A DNA stretch of 64,000 nt from Labia minor (lineage: Eukaryota; Arthropoda; Insecta; Dermaptera; Spongiphoridae), in the NCBI GenBank assembly GCA_963082975.1, contig OY720347.1, positions 12,320,225-12,384,224 on the forward strand, written 5' to 3'. A program made the position numbers and the translations under genes. This document shows, piece after piece, positions 23,683 through 34,012 of this stretch; position 1 is the stretch's first letter, and every line of letters starts with the position of its first letter. The notes under the pieces are model-generated. The model ran no database searches and had not been told where the DNA came from. It saw only the letters and a program-made list of their open reading frames with translations.

Positions 23683-23863
23683 ATAATAATAATAATAAAG
23701 CGAATATTTGTTACGAAAATTTTATACTGTTATATGTCTTTCGAAATGATCCCTTTATTTTTCTCTATTTCTCTCTCACTCACACTCTCAACTAAAATTT
23801 ATCTTATTCTCTAGATTGTAAGAAGTTTCACTTCCGCCACGTGTACGATGCTGCACATTTTGC

Positions 23864-24565
23864 TTTTTTTTTTTATCATATTATATTACAAAAGAAAACT
23901 GACCAATTTATGGGAATGACGTTGTTTTAATGTTTTTTTTTTTTTTTCTTTTTTTGTTAACTTGCCTTTCTTTTGCCACTCATCGGAAACGCCCTATTTC
24001 AAAAAGATCCCTTTTTCTCTCTTTATAATCGACTCTTCCCCTTTACCCTCTCTTTCCTTTCAAAGATGCCACCACCTTTTTCGACATTTACATGCTATAA
24101 CTCTCTCCATTCCATAGCAACTTTTCCAATAAAACTTGGATAGCTTCCTTCACTGCCCTCGAATCTCATTTTACACTATTCCTGCCTCGATACTATTATT
24201 AAACATAAAGAAATAGAAAAATAAAAAAAATACACTACTAATATAATATAATAATTCTATTTTTTAAATTTATTTCTTTTCATAACCTTTAAGAATGTCA
24301 AAATTACTTTGATAACAATATGTTCATATGAAATAGATTTAACCGTTTAATAGGTTATGTAAACTCAAATTAAATTTTAAAATATATAAAATTTAATAGG
24401 AATGATTTTTTAATAAATACTCGATGAAGTAAATAAATAATTACTACAATATAATATATTTATATATATATACACCAACCCGAAAATGATGTATATCTTT
24501 TAAAATGTTGTAGTGTTTCTATAATAATTATATAGGTATTAAAAACCTGATTTATTTTTAAAATA
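23864..24565. other. Gene-less stretch
   Basis: A pyrimidine-rich, mixed-composition part (23960-24190) precedes AT-rich sequence. No open frame or repeat recognised. Confidence 0.45.
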
Positions 24566-25017
24566 TGAGTTGTGGTCAGGCACAACAAATATTAAATAAA
24601 TAAATTTCCAAACAACAATTCAACACTATATGTATAAAGTATAAAAAAACATTTTAAAAACTTGAATTAAAATGACTAAATTATATTATCTTGATTGTTA
24701 TTTTTAGGTTAATTACTACTATATTTTAAGTGAAAAATTTCCGACAGTGAATATAAAATTAATACTTTATAAACTACCAGTTTCCGGATATATATTAGTA
24801 TTAGTATATGAATTCATACTACTGATGCATTAAGTATTGTAAATATACCAAATTGAATATAACTCCGTTGAGCCGTTCGAGCTGTACACACACAAAACGG
24901 ACAGACGGACAGACATCATGTTTGGAATACTTTTTTCTGTTTTTTTTTTTTTTGTTTTTTTTTTGTGGAGATATGTAAAAATCTCCACATGTGAAATTTT
25001 GTATTGTCGGTCGGTAA
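24566..25017 (+). mobile_element. HINE-B relative (subfamily B2), copy 2
   Basis: Starts 'gttgtggtcaggcacaac', contains 'ccagtttccggatatat', 'gatgcattaagtattg', a CGGACAGACGGACAGAC run (24897-24914) and 'ggagatatgtaaaaatctcc', and ends TGTCGGTCGGTAAAAA, which keeps the HINE-B 3' end. Related to 16027-16418. Confidence 0.65.
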
Positions 25018-25247
25018 AAATTAAAATGTTATGATTATAATAATATTGAATTGGATATGGATTTGCTTTGTCTTATTTAGGTCAATCCTTTTTTTTTAAT
25101 ACACTTTACTTAACTCACACTGTCCGGTAGTTTGTCCGCGGCATTTTATAATCGATATTTCAACAACTTCCCGTCATTCAATCAACTTGAAATTTTGCAT
25201 ACACGCTTGCTCCTGCTAATAATACACGAATCAATTAAAAAATCCAC

Positions 25248-25339
25248 TGAATTATTTATCTATTAGTGGTAATTAATTAACTAAACTTTCATATGCGGTT
25301 GTCTTATATATATATATATGTAAATAAACATACACATAC

Positions 25340-25377
<38 letters not shown>

Positions 25378-25380
25378 AAT
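25248..25380. repeat. Direct repeat partner of 27076-27380
   Basis: The block 'tccactgaattatttatct' with 'tagtggtaattaattaact' and 'actttcatatgcgg', followed by TA-rich sequence and 'aaacatacacatacatatt', recurs at 27076-27380 in the same order and strand. The two copies flank the open frame at 25423-26640 and may be parts of one element's ends. TA dinucleotide runs sit at about 25301-25319 and 25340-25371. Confidence 0.65.
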
Positions 25381-25422
25381 AAATTATATAAATAATAATA
25401 ATAATATATATATATATAAAAA

Positions 25423-26640
25423 ATGAAAACCGAAACCGCAGCACAACGTAAAAGACGATTGGAGAAGAAAAGACAGAAGCGTGAGTCCCGCGTAAAAGCA
25501 ACTGAAACACCACAACAGCGTGAGTTACGATTGAAACAACAACTACAACGAAAATCTCAAATTAGAGCAGCTGAAACACCACAACAACGTGAGTTTCGAT
25601 TGGAACAACAACGACAATCTCAAATTAGAGCAGCTGAAACATCACAACAGCGTGAGTTACGATTGGGACAAGAACGACAACGACGTGCCCAACTTCGAGA
25701 AAGATTGAATTCAGATGTGACAATATTCAATGCATCCATTAACACCTTCTGTGATAGCATTTGTCAAATATGTACCAAACGATGCTATCCGAAGCAAATC
25801 GCAACATATTGTCCAAGTAATCAAGCCCTCACATACCTGCCAAATGAATTGAAACAAAATCGAGTTCTCAAAGTTTGTTACAGATGTAGAAGTCACATTT
25901 CGAGTAATAAGAATATATCACCGCCTAAGGCTTTCTGGAATAATCTTTATCCAGGTGTGATTCCCGATGTTATTAGTAACCTTACTCAATCCGAATTGAG
26001 ATTACTGGCAAGAGTTAATCCGTTCACCAAAGTCGTCAAATTCTCAGGTCTCTTTGGACAGTACGGTTTTCGTGGACAGGCAGTGCTCTTTGCTCAGGAT
26101 ATATTCGAAATAAGTGAAAAGCTACCAAAAATGTTGCCTAGATCTTCAAATGATGCAGCAATCGTTGTTGTCACTGAACATTTGAAAAATTTAGACATCA
26201 TTCGAGAGTACACAATATCTCGTACCAGAATATATGATGCATTACGATGGTTGATTGCTAATAACTCACTGTATCGTGATGTGCAAATTGAATACAATGC
26301 AGTAATGGATGAGAGTGACATAATTAGAGTAGTACAACCGGAACAGAAGAATCAAATGGATGAAAATAGCAGTGCTTATTTGCGCATTGGAGATGTATCA
26401 AGAATCGTACGGGCTTCGTGGCACCAAGGAGATGAGAGCATATTCACCTCTGGACACGCAGGAGTTCAATGTTGTGCAATTGTTCTTGCGAATTTAGTTA
26501 AAGCTACCATCTTTTCACCTAAGAAATGGAGTTCTCTAACATTAGATCAAAATATGGTAGAAGGTGATGGGATATATGAAACCGTACGAATTCTATCAAA
26601 TGAAAATCCCGATGCATATTTCATTGACTCAAATGGATAG
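25423..26640 (+). CDS. Helitron/Helentron N-terminal protein with partial cysteine-peptidase-like domain
   Basis: An uninterrupted 405-codon frame, the longest in the window. Residues 1-95 are basic and built of three ~22-residue repeats (units near 27, 51 and 71, each with ET(P/S)QQRE). A cysteine cluster follows (C110, C114, C117, C121, C130, C152, C155) that could bind zinc. Residues ~135-295 match the DUF6570-type region of Helitron-like proteins (NPFTKVVKFSG, QYGFRGQAVLFAQD, ALRWLIANNSLY). Residues ~318-398 resemble a cysteine-peptidase-like domain: WHQGDE, then GVQC with C350 as candidate nucleophile, a Trp (W369) and an LDQNMVEGDGIY motif. The frame stops inside this domain. No Rep HUH motif or PIF1 helicase follows. 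The start is the first ATG after a TA run. It is probably a truncated transposon gene, though an intact frame leaves co-option possible. Confidence 0.7.
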   Translation: MKTETAAQRKRRLEKKRQKRESRVKATETPQQRELRLKQQLQRKSQIRAAETPQQREFRLEQQRQSQIRAAETSQQRELRLGQERQRRAQLRERLNSDVTIFNASINTFCDSICQICTKRCYPKQIATYCPSNQALTYLPNELKQNRVLKVCYRCRSHISSNKNISPPKAFWNNLYPGVIPDVISNLTQSELRLLARVNPFTKVVKFSGLFGQYGFRGQAVLFAQDIFEISEKLPKMLPRSSNDAAIVVVTEHLKNLDIIREYTISRTRIYDALRWLIANNSLYRDVQIEYNAVMDESDIIRVVQPEQKNQMDENSSAYLRIGDVSRIVRASWHQGDESIFTSGHAGVQCCAIVLANLVKATIFSPKKWSSLTLDQNMVEGDGIYETVRILSNENPDAYFIDSNG

Positions 26641-26940
26641 CACTGGGACGAGGCCGTGCAACAATGAAGCACTAGCCGAAATGAATAGACTGGGTGAATG
26701 AATGTGATTTGGTGTTTGGTGTGCTTGGTTTTATCATACAGACGAAGAACATAACATTATTTTAAAAAAAAATTGGTATAGTGTTTTCGGATCGCACTCT
26801 AAAAGGTAATGTACACTCCTTTTTTTTTCTAAAAAAAGTCAAACTATTCTGTGGTTGCAAAAAAATGTTACACATGTTATTAATAAGAAATATTTAAAAT
26901 AACGACTACATTTATTTACGTTCGACTAAAAAGTATAAAA
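26641..26940. other. Spacer after the DUF6570 frame
   Basis: Two short frames just past the stop ('HWDEAVQQ' and an overlapping one from 26632) show no recognisable continuation of the protein. A motif 'actaaaaagtataaaataaa' near 26925 resembles 'actaaaaagtaaaaaataaa' inside the inverted repeat that follows. Confidence 0.4.
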
Positions 26941-27540
26941 TAAATTTAATTAAAAAGAAATCTTTTTAAAAAACACACTTTACTTAAAATTGCACTAAAA
27001 AGTAAAAAATAAAATCACTGTAAAGTGTGTGCGCTCAAATTATAATAACACCGTAAGACATTTGCTTCCACTGAAAAATCCACTGAATTATTTATCTGTT
27101 AGTGGTAATTAATTAACTAAACTTTCATATGCGGAATATGGAATAGTTCACTATTTCAATCATAGATGGCAATAGTAGTTTTAGAGGCGCTGAAGCCCTG
27201 TTTTAAACTAAAAGTTTTTGCAATACATATTATATTTACAAATGTCAAAACATCTCTAATTAACCACGTAATATTTATTCTTCTGGCCGATTAGAAGTTC
27301 CAGGAATCGGTTGTCTTCTATATATATATATACATATAAATAAATAAATAAACATACACATACATATTATATATATGTACCAATAGTGGAAAATATACAT
27401 ATACACCGTAAAACATTAGCTTCCATTTGGTGTTATTATAATTTGAGCGCACACACTTTACAGTGATTTTATTTTTTACTTTTTAGTGCAATTTTAAGTA
27501 AAGTGTGTTTTTTAAAAAGATTTCTTTTTAATTAAATTTA
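26941..27540. repeat. 112-bp perfect inverted repeat with 376-bp spacer
   Basis: The arm at 26941-27052 (starting TAAATTTAATTAAAAAGAAA) is, as far as I can check, an exact reverse complement of 27429-27540. The spacer contains a copy of the direct repeat seen at 25248-25380 and further TA-rich tracts. It could be the terminal repeats of a 600-bp transposon or a foldback made by rearrangement of the neighbouring Helitron-type element. Perfect identity indicates recent origin or gene conversion. Confidence 0.85.
27076..27390. repeat. Direct repeat partner of 25248-25380
   Basis: Repeats the 'ccactgaattatttatctg' and 'catatgcgg' blocks, with about 170 bp of mixed sequence inserted ('gaatatgg...gaatc') before 'ggttgtcttctatatatat' and 'aaacatacacatacatatt' resume. 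The inserted part has no recognised content. Confidence 0.6.
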
Positions 27541-27799
27541 TTAAATGATTAATTCATTTTCCTGTTTCTATAAATTGAAATTTCTCTACCTTTCCACCGG
27601 GTGTTAATTAATTTAATTTATCTGTATGTTTATCCATCTGGATTTGTATTAGAACTCGAAACGAATTCTAAGTTTCTAACTTGACTTTCAATCCAACGGG
27701 CATCCAATTATTCATATTCTATTGAAATTATCAGGAATAAATTTAATGAAACTAAATAGTTAAGAGTTTGTTGGTTACATTCCGTTATAACGACTCAAG

Positions 27800-28290
27800 T
27801 ATATTTCAACTGCGTAGGTGATAGTGTTGGGTGAGTGGGGTGAATTGCCATATTGGCAATGGTGGCTGTTTGTTTCCCGTCTGCCTTCCATTTATAATTG
27901 ATTTCCTATGTTAAGCGCGCGCGAAGCCTCATCCTCACGGCGTATTTTGTTGCCCCCCCCCCCCCCACCGCCCTTCCCAAAATGGCTCTTCCCATCTTCG
28001 CCGCCAACACGACCCGCACTTATTTCAGAGGGTTCCCTCCATGACTCACCCCTTCACGAAAACAACCCCGCATTGATTTTCCCGGCCATAAACCGGGCCA
28101 AAAGCCCCTCCTCGGGACGACACATCCTGCTGCATGTCATTGGACCTTTGACCTTCAATTTCAGCCCTGGACCCTCCATGCCAAAGTCTAGACTCCTCGT
28201 GCGAGAGCTAGCTCACTTTATCTCTAGTGACATATTCGATTTTTTTCCTCTCTGGGGAAAAGGCATTCCTACCAAGAAACATAAATAAAA
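27800..28290. other. GC-rich island, candidate promoter/enhancer or exon
   Basis: About 490 bp near half GC in an AT-rich setting, not matching any repeat here. It holds the inverted repeat ATTGCCA-TAT-TGGCAAT (27844-27860), a C run of about 14 (27954-27967), CAAAATGGC, and TGGACCTTTGACCT (28141-28154), which read on the minus strand is an AGGTCA-type direct repeat spaced by one base (DR1 nuclear-receptor-like). A 126-codon + frame (27908-28288) is open but proline/serine-rich with no family resemblance. Regulatory DNA seems likelier than coding. Confidence 0.35.
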
Positions 28291-28684
28291 TATTTTAAAG
28301 GTTGTCTAATAAAATATGCAACAAGTCCTTTAATTAAATTTGTTAATAAGATTAGATAAGATTAACGAAAACAACCAACCAACTTACTTCTGTTTGTTTT
28401 TTTCATTGAGCGCATTTTGAAAAAATCATTGGTTCTACTCTTTTATTATATGAAACATCTTTTAATCTATATTTGTTTACTTTTAAAATTGGACTCCTTT
28501 CTCTCTCTTTTTATTTTAAAATAATACCTTTATATTAATATATATCATTTTTTTTAATTTCAAAATTATATAGAATCATGTTTTCCAGATTAAATTTTTT
28601 TTTATCTCTTTTTCTCTTAAAAATATATATAATATGTTAAATTTCATATTTAGTACCTTTTTTTGGTACTTTAAAAAAATTATT

Positions 28685-29500
28685 CCTTATGAACTATGAA
28701 TATTTAAGAATAAGATTATTATTTAAAATAACTAAACAACAAAATATATTGTACAATTTCAAATAAATTAAAAAAAAATAGTCATAAAACATACAGCCCT
28801 TAAACGTACTTATTAATGCAATGAAAGACAGAAAAGTATGGCCTGTGGATATAACATAATATATATTTTGTAATTTGATTACAAAATATTATTAAAATAT
28901 ATATTTTTAATTTTATTTTAATTACAATATTTTATATTTAAAAAAGCACTGTCCGGGTTTTTTTTATTATTAAAATTCCAATTTTAAATTGTTTATATTC
29001 TTTTGAGTCATTACAATACAGTAACTCGTTCACCGAACCGCAGCTCGGTTCTTAAAAAAAATTATTCCTTATGAACTATGAATATTTAAGACTAAGATTA
29101 TTATTTAAAATAAATAAACGACAAAATATATGAAACAATTTCAAATCATTTAAAAGAACATAAATTAAAAAAAATAGTCATAAAATGTACAGCCCTTAAA
29201 CGTATGTATTAATGCTTCGAAAGACAGAAAAGTATGGCATATGTGAATAGAACATAATATATTTTTCGTAATTTGATTACAAAATATTATTAAAATAAAT
29301 ATTTTTAATTTTATTTTATTTGCAATATTTTGTTGCCCGGTGTGGTGCAATTTTTATTATTATTCAAATTCCTATTTTAAATTAAGAAAAAACTAACAAA
29401 GATGATTTTTCCCCAGGCTGAAACCAATACAGATCGATTTTTCTTTATAAATATTATCTATGGTGTGAATTTCAAAAAAAAATCATTCGAGCGGTTTAAT
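28685..29500. repeat. Two direct copies of a Helentron-related AT-rich repeat
   Basis: The block from 'cttatgaactatgaatattt' (28686) through 'agtcataaaa', 'acagcccttaaacgta' and 'gatttgattacaaaatatt' is repeated from 29068 at a period of about 380 bp. After the second copy, 29385-29500 holds 'gaaaaaactaacaaagatga' and 'tttataaatattatctatgg', a module also present in HINE-B, the Helentron copies and 40929-41060. This links the repeat to the Helentron group. Confidence 0.6.
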
Positions 29501-30327
29501 ATTTCAAATATACAAATATAACAGCTGATATAAATATATATATATTCAATTTTTTGTTAGTATAATAAGATATAATATAGAAATCATATATCACTATATT
29601 GATCCTCCTTCCAACTTATCATTGGAAATATTTAAATTGAAAGATATATTAAGTTAAATTAGTTTCAATTGTCTTCAATTGATAGGAGGATTGATAACTA
29701 AAAATCCAGTGCATTCAGGTGTAATGGACCATTTATAAAAAACCTTTTTGGAAGCTGTAGAAATAATTATATTAAAATAGAAAAATTAAGAACAAATCAA
29801 CACTTAATTCTGTTAGATTTAGTTTGTTTAATTATAAAGTTGGTTGTTTTTATACAATCCAGCTAAATTCACCAATGCCCCCTTTTGCGATCTGAAACCG
29901 TTTGTTGTCCAAATCTTGAATTGGGAATGGGAACCACTTTGAGGTAGAGGCATTTTGATGACAGCAATTAACCCGCACACAACACGCCTCTCATAAGGAA
30001 CGTAACACGCCACTAGCATTTAAAATCACCTCCAATATATAACGGACACTATATTTCATGTTTTAACTACATTTTTCCTAAATTAATAATAGTACAACAC
30101 ATAGGAAGCAGATTTTAACAGCTGATAATTCTACTGTGATAATTTTTAAATAACTCCATTTTTTTTTATTTACTATCAACGATTAATGGACACAACTACA
30201 ATTTAGTTCATTTTATTTTTAATCTCTCTATTGTTTCTCCACCTCCATGGAAATACTTATTTAATTAAAATATATTACTATAATTTAAGTGAAATCCGAT
30301 AAGATTAACATCTATAGTACTTGGTGA
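29501..30327. other. Gene-less stretch
   Basis: AT-rich; a mixed patch at about 29860-30030 is open for 63 codons on the minus strand without family resemblance. Confidence 0.4.
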
Positions 30328-31225
30328 ATTATTAATAACGTTATAATTTTTAATTTTGAAATCTTTTATGCATTTTTTTTAATTTTTATTTCTTTGATGC
30401 ATTTAAAAAAAAATTGAAATATTCATTGACGATAGTTTGCAATTAAAGAAAAAAAAATTATTTATCATAGCTTTATACTGCTATTTTGGCCCTAATAATT
30501 TCTATATAATAATATTCAAAAATTCTTAAATTTATATAATAATACAATTTTTTTTTTAAAAATTAAAAATCATTAAATATTGAATAAACTACTCATTTCT
30601 TATTAGACCTGTTTTTTTTAATTAATAATATTAATTTCAAATTTAATGAATAATGTTTACAACAAAATTAAATTATTTATACAGCATTAACAAAAGCAAT
30701 CTTATTTTTCTTTAAAGTAAATTAAAAATAATAAGTTTAAATTTTATTATTAGATTTAAATTTTACCAAAATTAATTAATTTATATATTAGTTATTATTA
30801 ATAACGTTATAATTTTTAATTTTTATTTCTTTTATGCATTAAAAAAAAAATGAAATATATCATTGACGATAGTTTGCAATTAAAGAAAAAAAATTATTTA
30901 TCATATCTTTTTACTGCTATTTTAGCCCTAATAATTTCTACATAATAATATTCAAAAATTCTTAATATTATATAATAATAATTTTTTTTAAAAAAATTAA
31001 AAATCATGTTAAATATTAAAAAAACTGCACATTTATTATTAGACCTGTTTTTTTTAATTAATAATATTTATTTCAAATTTAATGAATAACGTTTACAACA
31101 AAATTAAATTATTTATACAGCATAAACAAAAGCAATCTTATCTTTATTCAAAGTAAATTAAAAATAATAATTTTTATTATTAGATTTGAATTTTACCAAA
31201 ATTAACTAATTTATAATTAGTTTTG
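30328..31225. repeat. Tandem duplication, two ~466-bp AT-rich units
   Basis: The unit starting ATTATTAATAACGTTATAAT at 30328 recurs at 30794 with the same landmarks in order: 'cattgacgatagtttgcaat', 'actgctatttt', 'ttattagacctgtttttttt', 'acagcat', 'aaaagcaatctta'. Differences are mainly indels in homopolymers and scattered substitutions. It is non-coding. Confidence 0.85.
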
Positions 31226-31635
31226 AGATTATTTTTCTATCAATATTTTTCAAAATTGAAATACCTCATTTAATTAATTGTTTTTTCTTTTTTTTTAATC
31301 ATAATGAAATAATTTATTATTTTTAATTTTTCTCAAAACATTTTATATTGTTTATGTACATAAACAATAGGCAAACTATATGATATAGTTTTATTTATTT
31401 TTTAATCCATAACTTAAATGACAAAATGTGCTATGTTCTCGATATATTATCAATGTTTATTATTATTATTATTATTAGTGAAAAGATAACAAGCATTGTA
31501 ATTATTATACCTATTTTGTTTATCGCTGTTAGGTTTTATTATCAAATTTAAGTAGAGTGTTTAGATAGCAACTTAAATTTGAAATTTTTGGATTTTGATC
31601 TCGTGGTAATTTTGCGGGTTTTCTGAAACTATCTT
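31226..31635. other. AT-rich stretch with (TTA)n
   Basis: A short TTA/ATT trinucleotide run lies at about 31458-31478. No coding or transposon signal. Confidence 0.5.
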
Positions 31636-32010
31636 ATGGAAAGCTACCCAGTAAAGATGGCGGCCGCGGCGACGACGGCCGAAATACCTTCGGTGGTCTG
31701 CTGCGCAGAAGACAAGACAAGGACAGCGCCACTGACGGGAAAGAGAGGCAATGGAAGAGGGACGAAGATGGAGAGCGGTGGACTGTCCGGAATGCAACCT
31801 GCTTGTTTCAACACAAACACCAGCAAATCCATTGGATCGCGGTTCTCCAACAATCCTTATCCACGGGGAAACCTTCCTTCCAATTCGCGGGTACCCGTCC
31901 AGGGTTCGTCAACCGGTAGTAACCCTCAACCCATTCTCCATTTATTTACAACCCCCACCCATGCAGCTACCTCCATGATTCTATTCACCCTTCAGAATAA
32001 ATACAATTGA
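31636..32010 (+). other. GC-rich island with an open frame; candidate first exon or regulatory element
   Basis: A + frame of 124 codons opens at 31636; an inner ATG lies in AAGATGGCGGC (31654-31664), which is both a favourable start context and the YY1 consensus. The inner product would begin MAAAATTAEIPS, with no family resemblance. AATAAA overlaps the end of the frame (about 31996). GC content is high only in 31650-31930, and overlapping frames are open on both strands, as expected for GC-rich DNA. It could be a host first exon, a CpG-like promoter or a non-coding conserved element. Confidence 0.3.
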
Positions 32011-32256
32011 TTTTTATAATCCATTTTCATTATTTATTTATTGTATGTACGAAATCCTATTTTTAAACTCTTCATTCCATTATCATAGATTATACCAATA
32101 AAAGTATTTTCCCCAAATTTTAGACTACAAGAGATCCAAGCGAATCAATTCGATTGTTTTATGTTGACATTCTTTCCTAAAGATATATAAAAGAATGGAA
32201 AAATGAGTTCAGAAAACTATCCATTCTATTCTTTTCAATCGATGCATTCTGTAAAT
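32011..32256. other. AT-rich spacer
   Basis: No gene or repeat seen. Confidence 0.4.
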
Positions 32257-32862
32257 AAGCTGGAGTGTCTCCACTCGACTATCTCGCAAATTTAATGGAT
32301 TAATTATTATGACATATATCATATTTAAATTACAAATATAAATACAATATAAGTTAAAATTAATAAATAATATTTATTAAATAAGCGCATGTTTGGCTCT
32401 TGTTGATGGCGCCAGGTCACGTGTTGGCGCGTGATTTGCAGTGTTAAAAAAATAATTCTGGTACTTTCAGCGATTCAATCAAGCTGAAATTCTATATATA
32501 GCAGTTTTATACAATTTTTAATCATTTAAAAAACTATCAAACATATATCTTTATTTTTACGGTTACTTTAGAAGACAAAAAATCAAAACGTTGTAGGTAA
32601 TGACCCTCTTCCGGTTGAGCTACATTTCTCAAAAGTTGATAGAAAACTACAAATTTTGAATAATGCCCATGTACCAAAATTCATGATTCTAGCTCAAACC
32701 GTTTTTGCGTAATCTTGACTACACACACACACAGAGAGAGAGAGAAAGAGAGACATTTTTTTCAACATGAAAATGACACAGGGACCTTCAAAACGTATAA
32801 AAACATCAAAATCTTGACATCGAAAATTTTCATGACCACTATATTATCACTGGCGAGATATT
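32257..32862 (+). mobile_element. HINE-A copy 6, full length
   Basis: AAGCTGGAGTGTCTCC start, subterminal GACTATCTCGC, CTCTTCCGGTTGAGC core, CA/GA microsatellite (32725-32752) and a decayed 3' hairpin (TATTATCACTGGCGAGATAT). The hairpin has lost two pairs, so this copy is probably older. Confidence 0.8.
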
Positions 32863-34012
32863 AAAAATTGTTATTAATTTTATTTTGGAAAAAACTTTTC
32901 CCCTAGTTGGATACAATTTGGATCAATAATTTATTTACGGGTTTGCTCTTAATATTGAACGATTCCTCCCCACTTTCTCATCTTCTCATCACACATTCGC
33001 TATATTCAAGTTTCAATAACATTCAATCATGATGCCTATACAATATCGTAATTTATTTACATTTTATTCATCAAAACTATGGACATGTCTCCAAAATCTA
33101 ACTGATATTAATTTTGAAATGGTAATTATTTGCTGATATTGCTTCCAACCTTAATTAACTCGTCAAATTGAATTCTAATAGGATATACAATTATTACAAT
33201 TATATAACAAAACCGAGATGGTTTTACTGTTATTGCTCTATTTTCCCTCCACTTATCTTTTTCGCTCTTGTTTATCTAATTTAATAAAAGTATACTTTTT
33301 ATATTTTATCATTTACTTTGTACTTCATTTAAATTCTAATAGGTTTTTTCCATTTTCGTATTACTAACTTGTTAGGAATTTTTTTTTTTTAATTATGATA
33401 TTTTATTAAAAAAAAACAAACAAACTATTTGCCGACATCAAGATTTTTCCTAATTATTTAACTAATTATATATTTTAAGTACAAAGTATATTTGTGGACC
33501 TATAATGAGAAAAACTCTCTTTTTTTTATTGGACAATTAGAATTAGTGCTAGTCTATTAGATTACTTTTATGTTACGATGTTATTGATTGTGTGGAATTT
33601 TATGTCCTCTCTTTCTATCATTGATTTCGCAAGTGAGTAAAAGCTTGATGTTATTTTTACGAAACCAGCCGATTAATGTGTTTATGAATTGGAGTTGTTT
33701 CGACACAACACCAGCCACTTTCATTCTCAATTTGTGTAATTCTCCTCTCCTTTTCTATCACTACTATCATCATTGTATTGTAATGAAAGATGAATATATT
33801 GGTTTTTATTTGTTTATTTATTCTTTGATGTTCTGAAAATATCATTCATTTTATTATTATCAACTATCCTAGGAATTTTTTAGATATCATTACGTAGGTT
33901 TTGTATAAATAAATATTCCATTATGTACATAGATTATTATTTTTCTTTTTATTTTCATTTTCAAATTCATTTATAAATACATCATATAATAGAGTTATAG
34001 AAGGGGTATAGT
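32863..34012. other. Gene-less stretch
   Basis: AT-rich, with mixed composition at about 32930-33010 and 33590-33740. Small open frames on both strands at 33588-33845 overlap each other and look random. Nothing recognised. Confidence 0.45.

Larger units (their letters stand above)
20801..23863 (+). mobile_element. Helentron copy 1 with endonuclease remnant
   Basis: Starts GAAGTGAAACTTCTT after a T run and ends with AAGAAGTTTCACTTC plus about 30 bp ('cgccacgtgtacgatgctg...'), again at a T run. The two 15-mers are exact inverted copies, and the first can fold on itself (GAAGT/ACTTC). It matches the copy at 55029-57547 almost base for base over 20801-21451 and about 22362-23863. The middle differs: a HINE-A (21452-22001) and a tRNA-like block stand where the other copy has one arm of a long inverted repeat. 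The encoded product is the C-terminal endonuclease of a Helentron replicase. T-T insertion, subterminal inverted repeats and this endonuclease together place it in Helentrons. Confidence 0.75.

Noticed and set aside
31644-31978. Overlapping frames in other phases of the 31.6-kb GC island
   Set aside because: GC-rich DNA has few stop codons; several overlapping open phases argue against coding by frame length alone.
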